From contig NZ_PRDL01000001.1 in NCBI RefSeq assembly GCF_015182315.1, forward strand, positions 2,046,001-2,110,000: DNA of 64,000 bases, written 5' to 3'. The position numbers were made by a program, and so were the translations under genes. The number at the start of each line of letters is the position of its first letter. Position 1 is the stretch's first letter. Source of the stretch: Cellvibrio polysaccharolyticus (GTDB lineage: Bacteria; Pseudomonadota; Gammaproteobacteria; Pseudomonadales; Cellvibrionaceae). The notes beneath the pieces are model-generated. The model was given only the letters and a program-made list of their open reading frames with translations. It did no database searches and had not been told where the DNA came from. Positions 1 to 10,384 of this stretch are shown one piece after another.

Positions 1-150
1 ACTGATGCGGCCTGTAGGAAGAGATGGAAAAATTTTGAAAGCTTCAGCTACTCAGGTGCAGAAAATCACCTGGTAATTGATAAACGATAGAGAAATCAGC
101 TCGCTTTAGAAGGGGTTTGCAAGCAGCGCTATTTCAATTATTCAAAATAA

Positions 151-185
151 AAAACCCGCAGATCGATTTTCGGTCTGCGGGTTTT
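151..185 (-). terminator. Bidirectional intrinsic terminator downstream of xthA
   Basis: Perfect 12-base arms (151-162 and 174-185) close an 11-base loop. They begin with an A-run and end with a T-run, so the hairpin can stop transcription on both strands. It lies 20 bases past the xthA stop and probably also ends a + strand gene lying left of the window. Confidence 0.9.
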
Positions 186-205
186 CGTTTAAAAATAGCG
201 AATTT

Positions 206-1018
206 TTATTCGAAGTATGCCCAGATAGGACAGTGATCTGATGGCTTGTCCATAGCGCGAATATCGTAATCAATACCGGTATCGACACAGCGGCTTTGTA
301 AGCTCGCAGTGGTGAGGATCAGGTCGATACGCAGCCCGCGGCGCGGGTTATCTTCAAAGCCCCGGCTGCGGTAATCAAACCAGCTGAACAGCTCGTGGTT
401 ATCCGGTTGGTGCTCGCGAAAAGTATCTTTCAAGCCCCATGCCAGTAAAGTGTTCAGCCACTCGCGTTCTTCCGGCAAGAAGCTGCATTTGCCGGTGCGC
501 AACCAGCGCTTGCGATTGTCTTCGCCAATGCCAATGTCACAATCCTGATGGGAAATATTCACGTCGCCCATAATGATCAGTTGTTGGTCGGGTGAAAATG
601 CCGTGGTGATGTAAGCTTGCAGATCTTCGTAATACTTCTTTTTGGCAGGAAATTTCAGGGGGTGGTCGCGACTTTCTCCCTGCGGGAAATAGCCGTTCAA
701 TACGACAACTTCGCCACCGAGCGGTGACTCAAAACGTCCGCCAATAAAGCGCTTCTGCGCATCGTCCTGATCGGTAGGAAAGCCTTTAATAACTTCCTTG
801 AACGGATGGCGGGACAGCAGGGCGACGCCGTAATGGGTTTTTTGTCCGTGAAATTCCACGTGATAGCCCAGCTTTTCGATAGCCTCCAGAGGGAAGTCCG
901 GGTCATTGACCTTGGTTTCCTGAAGGCCGATAAAATCGGGGTTGTGGCGTTCAATAATGGCTTCCAGCTGATGTACGCGTTGGCGGATGCTATTGATATT
1001 GAAAGAAACAGTTTTCAT
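206..1018 (-). CDS. xthA: Exodeoxyribonuclease III
   Basis: 3'-5' exonuclease and AP endonuclease of base excision repair, cytoplasmic. The 270 residues match the family length (E. coli XthA has 268). The endonuclease/exonuclease/phosphatase fold is visible: the metal-ligand Glu34 in GLQETKV, Asp152 and Asn154 in MGDVNIS, a RIDLIL strand, and the catalytic Asp-His in SDHCPIW near the C terminus. An upstream in-frame codon would add 21 residues, but the family begins at [10 protein letters not shown], so the ATG at 1018 was chosen. The Shine-Dalgarno sequence is weak. It lies 72 bases downstream of prc on the same strand, separated by a hairpin, so it is probably transcribed on its own. Confidence 0.95.
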   Translation of the reverse strand: MKTVSFNINSIRQRVHQLEAIIERHNPDFIGLQETKVNDPDFPLEAIEKLGYHVEFHGQKTHYGVALLSRHPFKEVIKGFPTDQDDAQKRFIGGRFESPLGGEVVVLNGYFPQGESRDHPLKFPAKKKYYEDLQAYITTAFSPDQQLIIMGDVNISHQDCDIGIGEDNRKRWLRTGKCSFLPEEREWLNTLLAWGLKDTFREHQPDNHELFSWFDYRSRGFEDNPRRGLRIDLILTTASLQSRCVDTGIDYDIRAMDKPSDHCPIWAYFE

Positions 1019-1052
1019 GCGTGACTCGGGGAAATAATTGCGGTGTAAAACA

Positions 1053-1078
1053 AACCGGCCGACGAGAGGTCGGCCGGT
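1053..1078 (-). terminator. Hairpin after prc
   Basis: A perfect 10-base GC-rich stem (1054-1063 with 1069-1078) has a 5-base loop. Read on the - strand it is followed by a T-rich stretch. It sits directly after the prc stop and before xthA, as expected of an intrinsic terminator of moderate strength. Confidence 0.7.
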
Positions 1079-1090
1079 CATGAGCGGTTA

Positions 1091-3202
1091 TCAGAAGTTG
1101 GCAACCCGTGCCGGTTGGTCTTCTTTTTTCAGTTCAGTAATAAAGCTTGCCAGAACCTGGCCGGCTTCCTGAAGGAAAGGATCTTTGGCGGGATCAATTT
1201 TGCGTGCCTCAGCGCTTTGTGCTTCGGCTTCTTCCTCTTCATCACCTTCTTTAATTTCTTCGTAAGATTTATACACTTCCAAACCTTTGGCAGTGCGGCG
1301 CTGATTTTCGATTTTCAGAGCCTGCTGTTCAAATTTTTCCTGCTCGGCGCGGCGAGTGGATTCTCTCAGGGAAATAAATTTCCGGCTGTTAGCTTCTTCG
1401 GCTATCGCCATTTGAGCGCGCAGAAAAATAAAGTCAGGGTCGGTTTTCAAGCGCTCGTTATGACTTTTGTTGATCTCGGGCAGCAGCGCCTGGATGTCAA
1501 AATATTTGTCATGCGGTACTGCGTGAATATGATCCCATGGCAACGCATTACGGTTCAGGGTTGAGCTCTCGCCAACTTTTTCAGTATCAATCAGGCTGGG
1601 CAGTTCTACGTCCGGAATGACACCGCGATGCTGGGTGCTGTCACCGGAAATACGGTAAAACTTGGATTCAGTAATTTTCATGTCGCCATGCGGCAGCGAC
1701 ATGATAGATTGCACCGAACCTTTACCAAAGGACTGGGTGCCGATAATCAGTCCGCGACCATAATCCTGAATGGCACCGGCAAAAATTTCTGATGCCGACG
1801 CACTGAGGCGGTCAATCAACACCACAATCGGGCCGCGATACATGGCCGGCGAGAAAGAGCGGTAGTTGCGTGAAATAACACCGTTGGCGTGGCGAATTTG
1901 TACCACGGGGCCCGGATCGATAAACAGGTCGGTGAGTGATGCGGCTTCTTGCAGTGAGCCACCGCCGTTTGCACGCAAGTCAACAATAATGCCTTCGACG
2001 TTTTCCTTGCTCATTTCTGCAATCAGATTGAATACATCGCGGGTGGTGCTTTTGTAATTCGGGTCGCGGTTGCGATAGGCTTCAAAGTCCATGTAAAAGG
2101 TAGGAATATTAATAACGCCTACTTTATAAACGTGTTGACCATCGCTGACATCGAAGACGTGTTTGCGCGCAGCCTGTTCTTCCAGTTTCACCGTCTCACG
2201 TTTAATGCTGATTACTTTGCTCGGGCCGTCGTTGGCAGGCAGTACTTCGAGTTTCACGATAGTGCCTTTTTTGCCACGCACCAGATCAACCACTTCATCC
2301 AGTCGCCAGCCGACTACGTCAACCATTTCACCTTCAGTGCCCTGGCCGATAGCAATAATCCGGTCGGTCGGTTTCAGTTCACCTTGTTTGTCTGCCGGGC
2401 CAGCGGGTACCAGACGCATCACTTTGGTGTATTCGTCTTCGCCCTGCAGTACTGCACCAATACCTTCCAGCGACAGCGCCATATTGATGTTGAAGTTTTC
2501 AGAGGTGCGCGGCGATAAATAATTGGTGTGCGGATCGTACAGCATGGTGAGGGAGTTCATCATGATGCTGTAGGCTTCTTCCGCATCCTGTTTTTGCATG
2601 CGGCGTAACTGATTGCTGTAACGTTTGAACAGCGTAGTGCGACTCTCTTCCAGAGTTTTACCGTTGAGAATCATGCCCAGCAGGTTGGCTTTGATGCGCT
2701 TTTGCCATAAAGCGTCTGCGGCCTTTTCATTGGCAGGCCACTCGGCTTCTTCCCAATCTACCGGGATGGACTCATCCACATCGAAGTCATATTTCACTTC
2801 GGTGTCTTCCAATTGCGCTGCGACAATTTCCAGGCGATGGGTCATGCGCTCATTAAAGCGATTGTAAATTTCAAAGGTTTTATCGAGCTTTCCTTTTTTG
2901 AGATCGTCATCAAAGCTGTGACGGTATTTCTCAAAGGCGTCGATATCCGACTTGAGGAAGAAGTTTTTGGTGGGGTCGAGTGCTTTTAAATAATCATCGA
3001 GAAAACGTGATGAAAGATCGTCATTAAACTCCTGGGTACGGTAGTGCTTGGTGTCCAGTTGTTTGACAATTTCTATCGTCGTTTTTGCCTGCTCCGGTGT
3101 GTATTTCAGCGGGGTGGGCTTCTCTGCATGACTGGCAGAAACGCTTAGCAATAAACTGAGCACCAGAGAAAAGGTCAGGTGTTTTGATAACGCGATATGC
3201 AT
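1091..3202 (-). CDS. prc: Carboxy-terminal processing (tail-specific) protease Prc
   Basis: Periplasmic S41 serine protease that degrades or trims proteins from their C termini. It has 703 residues from the ATG at 3202. That start gives a clean signal peptide (residues 1-26, ending SASHA); an upstream in-frame start would put 20 residues before it. Order: signal peptide, helical N-terminal domain, PDZ domain around 240-330, S41 catalytic domain, then a charged C-terminal region rich in Glu. The Ser/Asp/Lys catalytic set is visible at about Ser469 in LSASASEIF, Asp480 and Lys494 in SFGKGSV, with the same spacing as Ser430/Asp441/Lys455 of E. coli Tsp. It is upstream of xthA on the same strand, with a hairpin between them. 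Confidence 0.95.
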   Translation of the reverse strand: MHIALSKHLTFSLVLSLLLSVSASHAEKPTPLKYTPEQAKTTIEIVKQLDTKHYRTQEFNDDLSSRFLDDYLKALDPTKNFFLKSDIDAFEKYRHSFDDDLKKGKLDKTFEIYNRFNERMTHRLEIVAAQLEDTEVKYDFDVDESIPVDWEEAEWPANEKAADALWQKRIKANLLGMILNGKTLEESRTTLFKRYSNQLRRMQKQDAEEAYSIMMNSLTMLYDPHTNYLSPRTSENFNINMALSLEGIGAVLQGEDEYTKVMRLVPAGPADKQGELKPTDRIIAIGQGTEGEMVDVVGWRLDEVVDLVRGKKGTIVKLEVLPANDGPSKVISIKRETVKLEEQAARKHVFDVSDGQHVYKVGVINIPTFYMDFEAYRNRDPNYKSTTRDVFNLIAEMSKENVEGIIVDLRANGGGSLQEAASLTDLFIDPGPVVQIRHANGVISRNYRSFSPAMYRGPIVVLIDRLSASASEIFAGAIQDYGRGLIIGTQSFGKGSVQSIMSLPHGDMKITESKFYRISGDSTQHRGVIPDVELPSLIDTEKVGESSTLNRNALPWDHIHAVPHDKYFDIQALLPEINKSHNERLKTDPDFIFLRAQMAIAEEANSRKFISLRESTRRAEQEKFEQQALKIENQRRTAKGLEVYKSYEEIKEGDEEEEAEAQSAEARKIDPAKDPFLQEAGQVLASFITELKKEDQPARVANF

Positions 3203-3593
3203 AAACGGGGTCTCATGATCGGGAACAGCGATAAACAGGCCCGTGAGTGGGCGGGACGCCAAAATCCCACAGTAGAATCAAGGCCATAAGCTAAGGTGTA
3301 GCGAGGCGTTGTTAAGTCGTTGCTACTATAGCCTGATGTCTTGAAGGAGGCCAGCCTGGCGACTTGCAGGCACTGCCAAATAAGAGTTGCAACGACAGGG
3401 CTGTAGACCACGGGGCAGGGTATTGGTGCCAGTAGAAATATGACCAAAGCATTATTTTTTGCTGATCGGTTAAAAAATCGGCTATACCAATAAGATTCTC
3501 CGGTTCCAGCCGAAAATGCCGGTCAATTACTGACATCTATTGTCAGCTTGCTTCTATAGGATGCCGCCTGTTTTTACGGGGCGACGCGGCCCA
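3203..3593. other. Gene-less interval between acrR-like gene and prc
   Basis: No convincing gene was found. A 74-codon - strand reading frame at 3312-3536 has no Shine-Dalgarno sequence, and I recognise no family in it. The prc promoter must lie here; a TATAGT -10-like hexamer at 3325-3330 (- strand) has no clear -35. Confidence 0.4.
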
Positions 3594-4238
3594 TCAGCTG
3601 GAGGCGGGCAGTCGAAGTGTGGGGCTGTGTTGCAGCATGCAGAAGTAGCTGTCGATCATGGAGTCTGCCAGCGCTTCCAGGTCAAAACTTCCCGGTAAAA
3701 ACAACCAGTTACTGAGTAACCCGGTGATCAGCGCCCATTTAGCGATGGCCGCCTGGCGAGTGTCGAGATTGGCGGGTAACTGACCATATTTAACGGCGCG
3801 CTGCAGGCAGTCGTCAAAGTGGGTGACGTATTCGAGGCAGGCCGTTTGGCGGCGGGACTCCTGGTGACGGGTTTCTTCACTCAACTCACAGCGGTGGATA
3901 AGGATGGAGAGCACCCGACGACGGCGAGGATTTCTCACGCTTTCCTTGATGATATGAATGGAAAAATCTCGCAATTTACCCAGCGGGTTGGGCTCTTCCC
4001 GATCGCTGAATGCGTCTGACAGGGTTTCAAACGGCAAGCGAATGCGATCGGCGATAGCGTCCAGCAATTCACTCTTGTTTTTAAAGTGCCAATACACTGC
4101 GCCGCGCGACAGGTTGGCGGCGGTGGCGACGTCCATAAGGGATGAGGCAGCAAATCCTTTTTCATAAAAGACTTTCTCGGCGGCATCCAGCAGCTGGTTG
4201 CGGGTCTCGAGAGCTTCTTCTTTGGTTTTACGTGCCAT
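3594..4238 (-). CDS. acrR: TetR/AcrR-family repressor of the adjacent efflux operon
   Basis: DNA-binding repressor, predicted to control the divergent RND pump operon and itself. 214 residues from the ATG at 4238; E. coli AcrR has 215. The N-terminal TetR helix-turn-helix occupies about residues 9-55 (SLMDVATAANLSRGAVYWHF), followed by the helical ligand-binding and dimerisation domain. A longer frame exists upstream, but its first 24 codons run through an AcrR-type operator (4254-4277), so the internal ATG, which matches the family start MARKTKEEA, is preferred. Divergent position next to acrA, the family match and the operator all support the assignment. The inducing ligand cannot be read from the sequence. 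Confidence 0.9.
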   Translation of the reverse strand: MARKTKEEALETRNQLLDAAEKVFYEKGFAASSLMDVATAANLSRGAVYWHFKNKSELLDAIADRIRLPFETLSDAFSDREEPNPLGKLRDFSIHIIKESVRNPRRRRVLSILIHRCELSEETRHQESRRQTACLEYVTHFDDCLQRAVKYGQLPANLDTRQAAIAKWALITGLLSNWLFLPGSFDLEALADSMIDSYFCMLQHSPTLRLPASS

Positions 4239-4253
4239 ATTCTTTCTCAAATA

Positions 4254-4277
4254 AACATACAGTTGTGAATGTATATG
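4254..4277. promoter_or_regulatory. AcrR-type operator
   Basis: Imperfect palindrome with half-sites ACATACA (4255-4261) and TGTATaT (4270-4276). Compared with the 24-base E. coli AcrR operator as I remember it, 20 positions agree; differences are at 4254, 4262, 4275 and 4277. It sits 15 bases ahead of the repressor start codon, a natural place for autorepression. Confidence 0.8.
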
Positions 4278-4397
4278 TCGATAATGTACATAAAAAACTT
4301 TTTCAGTCAATTTATTTTGCTATTGGGAATGCTGATTTTCGTTAATATTTGCAAGGTTGAGCGTCATATTGAGGATTTATTATTTTTTTGTTGAAAA

Positions 4398-4411
4398 TGA
4401 ACGATCGTTCA
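4398..4411. promoter_or_regulatory. 14-base perfect palindrome upstream of acrA
   Basis: TGAACGATCGTTCA reads the same on both strands and lies 87 bases before the acrA start. It is unlike the AcrR-type site, so a second regulator may act on the pump, for example the TetR protein encoded at 10385. The binding partner is inference. Confidence 0.55.
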
Positions 4412-4437
4412 GTATAAATTAACAAACATTCTTGAGT

Positions 4438-4464
4438 GTATGTAAGTGGCGTGTGACTACATAC
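4438..4464. promoter_or_regulatory. Everted pair of AcrR-like half-sites
   Basis: GTATGTA (4438-4444) and TACATAC (4458-4464) form a perfect 7-base inverted repeat with a 13-base spacer, 34 bases before acrA. The half-sites are those of the AcrR operator but in the opposite (everted) order, so this may be a weaker accessory site. Confidence 0.45.
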
Positions 4465-4498
4465 GACTAACGGATTTTTTCAAAAAAAGGGGTACACC

Positions 4499-5665
4499 AT
4501 GTTGTTACGCATCAAACACCTAACGCTTACGGCTTTGGGCGTAATTTGTATATCCACATTAACTGCTTGTGGCTCGAAAGAACCGGCAACCGCTACGGGT
4601 GCCGGTGGTCCACCGCCTGCTGTTGAGGTAGGCGTTATTACTCTGGAAGCTTCCGATGTGGCGTTGACGGCAGAACTGCCGGGTCGCACCACGGCGTTTC
4701 GTAAAGCTGAAGTTCGTCCGCAAGTGACCGGTATTATTGAAAAGCGCCTGTTTGAAGAAGGCAGCGAAGTAGAAGCCGGTCAGCAGCTGTATCAGATTGA
4801 TTCCGCTACTTATCGCGCCGCCCTCGCTACGGCACGTGCTGAACTGGCCCGTGGCGAAGCTAACCTGGCCGCTGCCAAAGCGCGTGAAGCCCGCTATAAA
4901 GATCTGGCTGCCGCCAAAGCTATCAGTCAGCAGGAATACGACGATGCGCTCGCCAACCTTGGCCAGTCTACCGCCAGTATTGCCGCCGCCCGTGCTGCTA
5001 TCGAAACCGCTCAAATCAACCTCAAGTACACCGAAGTGCGCGCGCCGATCAGCGGTGTGATTGGCAAGTCTTCTGTTACCGAAGGTGCGCTGGTTTCTTC
5101 CGGTCAAAGTGAAGTGCTGGCCACTATCCAGCAGCTGGATCCTATCTATATCGACGTATCCCAATCTGCCGAAAACCTGTTGCGCCTGAAGCGTCAAATG
5201 CAGTCAGGCCATATTTCTGCGCTGGAAGCCGCCAAAGTGAATCTGATTCTGGATGACGGCACCACCTACGAACACGAAGGCACCTTGCAGTTTTCCGAAG
5301 TGGGTGTGAGCGAGTCCACCGGTACCGTAACCCTGCGTGCGCTGTTTGATAATCCGGACAGATTCCTGTTGCCAGGTATGTTTGTGCGCACCGTGGTGCA
5401 GGAAGGTTCACGTGGCAATTCGGTATTGGCGCCGCAGCAAGGCATCATCCGCGACCGCACCGGTGCTGCCACGGCTTTTGTTGTGAACAGCAACAACGAA
5501 GTGGAATTGCGTCAGGTAAAAACAGGTCGTTCAGTGGGCCACAACTGGGTGATTGAAGACGGTTTGCAAGTCGGAGACCGTTTGATTCTGGAAGGCCTGC
5601 AAAAAATCAGACCGGGCGCACCGGTTACCGTAGTTCCTGCCAAGCTCGCTGAAACCAGCAACTAA
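4499..5665 (+). CDS. acrA: RND efflux periplasmic adaptor (AcrA/MexA type)
   Basis: Membrane fusion protein that links the inner membrane pump to the outer membrane channel. 388 residues. It is a lipoprotein: the signal sequence ends in the lipobox STLTAC with the acylated Cys at residue 24. Order: short linker rich in Gly and Pro, beta-barrel, lipoyl half ([16 protein letters not shown]), long alpha-helical hairpin around 95-165, second lipoyl half ([12 protein letters not shown]), barrel and membrane-proximal domains. The length is close to MexA and AcrA. First gene of an acrA-acrB-oprM operon; the pump gene starts 13 bases after its stop. Expected control by the divergent AcrR-like protein. 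Confidence 0.95.
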   Translation: MLLRIKHLTLTALGVICISTLTACGSKEPATATGAGGPPPAVEVGVITLEASDVALTAELPGRTTAFRKAEVRPQVTGIIEKRLFEEGSEVEAGQQLYQIDSATYRAALATARAELARGEANLAAAKAREARYKDLAAAKAISQQEYDDALANLGQSTASIAAARAAIETAQINLKYTEVRAPISGVIGKSSVTEGALVSSGQSEVLATIQQLDPIYIDVSQSAENLLRLKRQMQSGHISALEAAKVNLILDDGTTYEHEGTLQFSEVGVSESTGTVTLRALFDNPDRFLLPGMFVRTVVQEGSRGNSVLAPQQGIIRDRTGAATAFVVNSNNEVELRQVKTGRSVGHNWVIEDGLQVGDRLILEGLQKIRPGAPVTVVPAKLAETSN

Positions 5666-5678
5666 GGAGTCATTCCGC

Positions 5679-8600
5679 ATGGCAAAGTTTTTTATTGATC
5701 GCCCGGTTTTTGCCTGGGTAATCTCACTCATGATCATGCTGGCGGGGTTGCTGTCGATTTTTCGATTGCCAATCGCCCAGTATCCCGATATTGCGCCGCC
5801 TTCGGTCAGTATCACCGCCAGCTATCCTGGCGCTTCTGCAGAAACCGTACAAAACACCGTCATCCAGTTGATTGAGCAGGGAATGACCGGTATTGATAAC
5901 GTTCAATACATGTCTTCCACCAGCGAATCATCCGGTCGCGGTGAAGTTGTAATGACTTTTCTTGCCGGTACCGACCCTGACATCGCTCAGGTTCAGGTGC
6001 AGAACAAGTTGCAGACAGTAGTGCCTTTGCTGCCGCAACCGGTTCAGCAGCAGGGCATTCGCGTTACCAAATCATCTGCCGGCTTCCTGATGGTTATCGG
6101 CTTTGTGTCATCTGATGGCCGTATGGATAAATACGACCTGGCTGACTATGTGGCTGCCAACGTGGTGGATCAGTTGAGCCGTGTCAATGGTGTGGGTCAA
6201 ACCACGCTGTTTGGTTCGCAGTACGCGATGCGTGTGTGGCTGGATGCTGATCGCCTGGCGACTTACAACCTGACCACCATGGATGTGACTAACGCTATTC
6301 GCACCCAGAACGCGCAGATTGCAGCGGGTGAACTGGGCGGTGCGCCGTCTGTTCCCGGCCAACAAATCACGTCTACTATCGTGGTGCAAACCAGCCTGGA
6401 AACTCCGGAAGAATTTAAAAATATTCTGCTGCGGGTAAATCCGGATGGTTCCAGCGTTCGCCTGGGTGATGTAGCACGGGTGGAACTGGGTGGTGAAAAC
6501 TATCAATTCGAAACGGAATACAACCGCAAGCCAGCTGCCGGTATGGCCATTAACCTCGCATCTGGCGCTAACGCTCTGGATACCGCCAACGCGGTGCGTA
6601 AACGTATTGGTGAACTGGAAGAGTTTTTCCCTGAGGGGATGGAAATTGTTTATCCCTATGACACTACACCGTTTGTAAAACTCTCGATCAATGCGGTAAT
6701 TAAAACACTGATCGAAGCGATCATCCTGGTGTTCTGCGTGATGTATTTGTTCTTGCAGAACTTCCGCGCTACCTTGATTCCGACCATTGCTGTGCCGGTA
6801 GTATTGCTGGGAACCTTCGGTATTCTCTCGGTATTTGGCTACTCCATTAATACCTTGACGATGTTTGCGATGGTACTTGCCATCGGGCTATTGGTGGACG
6901 ATGCGATTGTGGTGGTGGAAAACGTCGAGCGGGTGATGGACGAAGACGGTTTGCCGCCCAGGGAGGCAACGCGAAAATCCATGGGCCAGATTACCGGTGC
7001 ATTGATCGGTATCGCGCTGGTGCTGTCAGCGGTATTCGTACCCATGGCGTTCTTCGGCGGTTCTACCGGTGTGATTTATCGTCAATTCTCTATCACCATT
7101 GTGTCGGCGATGTTGCTATCGGTTGTTGTAGCTTTGACGCTGACACCAGCACTGTGTGCCACCATGCTGAAGCCGGTAAAACACGGTCACTACGAGAAAA
7201 AAGGCTTCTTTGGCTGGTTTAACCGTAACTTCAACCGCGCTGCGGATAAATACCAGAGCGGTGTGGGTTCGATGATCGCTCGTACCGGTCGCTGGATGTT
7301 GATTTACGGTTTGATTGTACTGATTCTGGCGTTCCTGTTTACTCGCTTGCCCACCGCGTTTTTACCCGATGAAGATCAGGGCATTATGTTCACCCAGATT
7401 GGCTTGCCGGTGGGTGCTACCAAAGAACGTACTATCGAAACCGTAAATGAAGTGGCGGAGTACTACTTGAACGAAGAAAGCGCTAACGTTCGTTCTGTGT
7501 TCAGCGTAGTGGGCTTCAGCTTCAGTGGTCGCGGTCAGAATAACGGTATGGCGTTCGTAGGCTTGCAAGACTGGAGCGACAGAACTGGCGATGGCCAGGA
7601 TGTACAAAGCCTCGCCATGCGTTCGATGGGGCACTTCTCGCAAATTAAAGAAGCGATGGTATTTGCCTTCGCACCGCCTGCCATTGTAGAGCTGGGTACA
7701 TCATCCGGGTTTAATTTGCAGCTGCAGGATCTTGGTGGGCTGGGTCACGATGCAATGATGAATGCACGTAACCAGTTGCTTGGATTGGCTGCCGGTGACG
7801 CCCGACTGGTCGGTATTCGCCCCAATGGCCAGGAAGATACGCCGCAATACAAGCTGGATGTTGACCACGAAAAAGTGGCCGCACTCGGCGTGAGTATTGC
7901 CGACGTTAACAACATCTTCTCTACCGCCTGGGCATCGGCGTATGTGAATGACTTCGTCGACAACGGTCGTGTGAAGAAAGTGTACGTTCAGGGCGAGCCG
8001 CAATTCCGTATGTTGCCGGAAGATGTAGGCAAGTGGTATGTGCGCAATAGCGCTGGTGAAATGGTGCCTTTCTCTGCATTTACCTCCGGTCACTGGATTT
8101 ATGGTTCGCCACGCCTTGAGCGTTATAACGGTGTGCCATCCATGAACATCCTCGGGCAGGGCGCGCCTGGCGTAAGCTCCGGTGATGCGATGCTGGCGAT
8201 GGAAGGTCTGGTTGCGCAATTGCCGGAAGGCGTGGGTTATCAGTGGACGGGTATGTCGCTCCAGGAACGTCAATCCGGTAATCAGGCACCTATGTTGTAC
8301 GCCTTGTCGATTCTGGTGGTGTTCCTGTGTCTGGCGGCGCTGTATGAAAGCTGGTCGGTGCCGTTGGCGGTGATGCTGGTGGTGCCCCTCGGTGTTATTG
8401 GTGCGGTGCTGTTTGCCATGGGTCGCGGTATGTCGAATGACGTTTATTTCCAGGTGGGGCTGCTAACGACCATCGGTCTTGCTTGTAAGAACGCCATCCT
8501 GATTGTGGAATTTGCCAAGGCGTTGCATGAGCAGGGCAAGGATTTGCTGACCGCTACTATGGAAGCTGTGCGTATGCGTTTGCGTCCGATCATCATGACC

Positions 8601-8831
8601 TCGCTGGCCTTTATGTTGGGTGTACTGCCACTGGTTATCGCTACCGGTGCCGGTTCCGGCAGTCAGAACGCCATTGGTACCGGTGTATTCGGCGGCATGT
8701 TCTCGGCAACTGTTCTGGCTATTTATTTCGTGCCGGTGTTCTTTGTGGTGGTGTTCAAACTGGCGCAACGCTGGTTCCCGAATACCGTAAAACCCCACGG
8801 AGATGCAGCACAACCAGGAGCGCATTCATGA
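5679..8831 (+). CDS. acrB: RND multidrug efflux inner membrane transporter (AcrB/MexB type)
   Basis: Proton-driven drug exporter of the hydrophobe/amphiphile efflux-1 family, a trimer in the inner membrane. 1050 residues, as usual for the family (AcrB has 1049). Twelve transmembrane helices are expected with two large periplasmic loops. The proton relay is intact: Asp407-Asp408 in [12 protein letters not shown] have the same numbering as AcrB, and the matching Lys near 940 lies in GLACKNAIL. The N-terminal [12 protein letters not shown] is typical. Its last four bases overlap the oprM start (ATGA), indicating translational coupling. Substrates cannot be predicted from the sequence. Confidence 0.96.
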   Translation: MAKFFIDRPVFAWVISLMIMLAGLLSIFRLPIAQYPDIAPPSVSITASYPGASAETVQNTVIQLIEQGMTGIDNVQYMSSTSESSGRGEVVMTFLAGTDPDIAQVQVQNKLQTVVPLLPQPVQQQGIRVTKSSAGFLMVIGFVSSDGRMDKYDLADYVAANVVDQLSRVNGVGQTTLFGSQYAMRVWLDADRLATYNLTTMDVTNAIRTQNAQIAAGELGGAPSVPGQQITSTIVVQTSLETPEEFKNILLRVNPDGSSVRLGDVARVELGGENYQFETEYNRKPAAGMAINLASGANALDTANAVRKRIGELEEFFPEGMEIVYPYDTTPFVKLSINAVIKTLIEAIILVFCVMYLFLQNFRATLIPTIAVPVVLLGTFGILSVFGYSINTLTMFAMVLAIGLLVDDAIVVVENVERVMDEDGLPPREATRKSMGQITGALIGIALVLSAVFVPMAFFGGSTGVIYRQFSITIVSAMLLSVVVALTLTPALCATMLKPVKHGHYEKKGFFGWFNRNFNRAADKYQSGVGSMIARTGRWMLIYGLIVLILAFLFTRLPTAFLPDEDQGIMFTQIGLPVGATKERTIETVNEVAEYYLNEESANVRSVFSVVGFSFSGRGQNNGMAFVGLQDWSDRTGDGQDVQSLAMRSMGHFSQIKEAMVFAFAPPAIVELGTSSGFNLQLQDLGGLGHDAMMNARNQLLGLAAGDARLVGIRPNGQEDTPQYKLDVDHEKVAALGVSIADVNNIFSTAWASAYVNDFVDNGRVKKVYVQGEPQFRMLPEDVGKWYVRNSAGEMVPFSAFTSGHWIYGSPRLERYNGVPSMNILGQGAPGVSSGDAMLAMEGLVAQLPEGVGYQWTGMSLQERQSGNQAPMLYALSILVVFLCLAALYESWSVPLAVMLVVPLGVIGAVLFAMGRGMSNDVYFQVGLLTTIGLACKNAILIVEFAKALHEQGKDLLTATMEAVRMRLRPIIMTSLAFMLGVLPLVIATGAGSGSQNAIGTGVFGGMFSATVLAIYFVPVFFVVVFKLAQRWFPNTVKPHGDAAQPGAHS

Positions 8832-10237
8832 AATTGATGTTAACGCCTTTATTGTGTGCAAGCAGTTTGCTGGTGCTGACGGCTTGTACCATGGCACCCC
8901 ATTATGAGCGTCCGGCATCGCCGGTCGCTGCTGTGACCTCCGCTGAGCAGCAAAACGCTGCTACGGCGGCAGACCTTGCCTGGCGGGAGTTTTACCACAA
9001 CGATCAGGTGCAAAAACTGATCGTTCTGGCCCTGGAAAACAACCGCGATTTGCGCGTTGCTGCATTGACCGTTGAGCAGGTGCGGGCGCAGTACCGCATT
9101 CAACGGGCGCAATTATTGCCAACCCTTAATGCAACGACGGGCGGAACCCGCCAGCGCATTCCGGCTGCTTTGTCAGAAACGGGTAACAGCTACATCGCCC
9201 AGCAATACAATGTGGGCGTGGGTATCTCCTCTTACGAGGTGGATTTATTTGGCCGTGTGCAAAGTTTGCGTCAAGGCGCGCTTGAGCAATATCTCGCCTC
9301 TGATGAAGCGCGTAAAAGTGCCCACATCAGTTTGATTGCTGAAGTTGCCGATGCCTACTTTACCTGGGTAGCCAATGCTGAATTGTTAGTGCTGGCCGAA
9401 AATACCCTGGCAGCGCGTGAATCTTCTTACGATATGGTGAAAACCCGTGTGGATGCCGGTTTGGCTTCCGAGCTGGATTTAAGCCAGGCGGCAACCGCGT
9501 TGCACACCACGCAAATCGAAGAAGCGCTGTACGAGCGCCAGCTGTCAGAAAGTTATTCGACGCTGGAAACGCTGGTAGGTATGCCGTTGAATTCGGAAGA
9601 ACTGAAAGCCCATTGGAACAGCGATTCCATGCTGGCTGAATTTCCGGAAGTGATTAATTCGGAAGTGCTGTTGCAACGTCCGGATATTTTGCAGGCGGAG
9701 CATACCCTGCGTGCGGCTAACGCCAATATCGGTGCAGCTCGCGCTGCGTTTTTCCCGCGTATTGCCTTGACTGCAAGCTACGGTAATGCCAGCCCGGAAT
9801 TCGACAACCTGTTTGACAGCGGCACTCGCAACTGGGTTTTCTCCCCGCAATTAACGCTGCCAATTTTTGCATGGGGTGCTAACGCCGCTAACCTGGACGT
9901 GGCCAACCTGCAAAAAGACATCAACATCGCCCGCTACGAAAAAGCCATTCAAAATGCTTTTAAAGAAGTGCGTGATGGCTTGCAGGCGCAATCAACGTTG
10001 AGTGTGCAACTGAAAGCGCAGCAGGATCTGGTATCCGCCACTGGCCGCAGTTACGAGTTGGCCAACCTGCGTTATGAGCGTGGCGTAGACAGTTATCTGG
10101 ATGTGCTTGACTCCCAACGCAACTACAACAGCGCGCAGCAAAATCTGATTACTACCCGTCTTAACCAGGCGCGTAATCAGTTAACACTGTACAAAGCGCT
10201 GGGTGGCGGCTTACTGGAATCACCTTCCGTTCAGTAA
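8828..10237 (+). CDS. oprM: RND outer membrane channel lipoprotein (OprM/NodT family)
   Basis: TolC-fold outer membrane factor that completes the tripartite pump. 469 residues, with a lipoprotein signal ending in the lipobox VLTAC. Two internally repeated outer-membrane-efflux halves are seen, with long helices and the conserved LRPDI-like motif ([27 protein letters not shown], split here by function: LQRPDIL and the following helix). The closing helix contains [17 protein letters not shown], characteristic of OprM relatives. The start overlaps the acrB stop by four bases. An intrinsic terminator follows, so this ends the operon. Confidence 0.94.
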   Translation: MKLMLTPLLCASSLLVLTACTMAPHYERPASPVAAVTSAEQQNAATAADLAWREFYHNDQVQKLIVLALENNRDLRVAALTVEQVRAQYRIQRAQLLPTLNATTGGTRQRIPAALSETGNSYIAQQYNVGVGISSYEVDLFGRVQSLRQGALEQYLASDEARKSAHISLIAEVADAYFTWVANAELLVLAENTLAARESSYDMVKTRVDAGLASELDLSQAATALHTTQIEEALYERQLSESYSTLETLVGMPLNSEELKAHWNSDSMLAEFPEVINSEVLLQRPDILQAEHTLRAANANIGAARAAFFPRIALTASYGNASPEFDNLFDSGTRNWVFSPQLTLPIFAWGANAANLDVANLQKDINIARYEKAIQNAFKEVRDGLQAQSTLSVQLKAQQDLVSATGRSYELANLRYERGVDSYLDVLDSQRNYNSAQQNLITTRLNQARNQLTLYKALGGGLLESPSVQ

Positions 10238-10254
10238 TCCATCTCCCGGAAAAG

Positions 10255-10285
10255 GCCGCCTGAAGGATTCGGGCGGCATCTTTTT
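10255..10285 (+). terminator. Terminator of the efflux operon
   Basis: GCCGCC (10255-10260) pairs with GGCGGC (10272-10277) across an 11-base loop, and a T-rich run follows. It is 17 bases past the oprM stop. Confidence 0.7.
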
Positions 10286-10299
10286 ATCTGCAAGGACTC

Positions 10300-10313
10300 A
10301 TGACATTTGTCAT
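10300..10313. promoter_or_regulatory. Small palindrome upstream of the second TetR gene
   Basis: ATGACA and TGTCAT are perfect inverted arms around two bases, 71 bases before the GTG start of the TetR gene. It could be an autoregulatory operator, but no family consensus is known to me for it. Confidence 0.35.
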
Positions 10314-10384
10314 AAAGTGGAGTGAATCGTAATGTTCATGCTGTGTAAAAAAGGCTTTGCGGTCGCCGGTGCCGGGCAAGTCTT

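Noticed and set aside
2..76. Possible 3' end of a + strand gene at the left edge
   Set aside because: Two overlapping frames are open from the edge (stops at 76 and 90). Neither gives a recognisable C terminus, so no gene was called.
3312..3536. 74-codon - strand frame between prc and the acrR-like gene
   Set aside because: No ribosome site, no recognised family, unremarkable composition.
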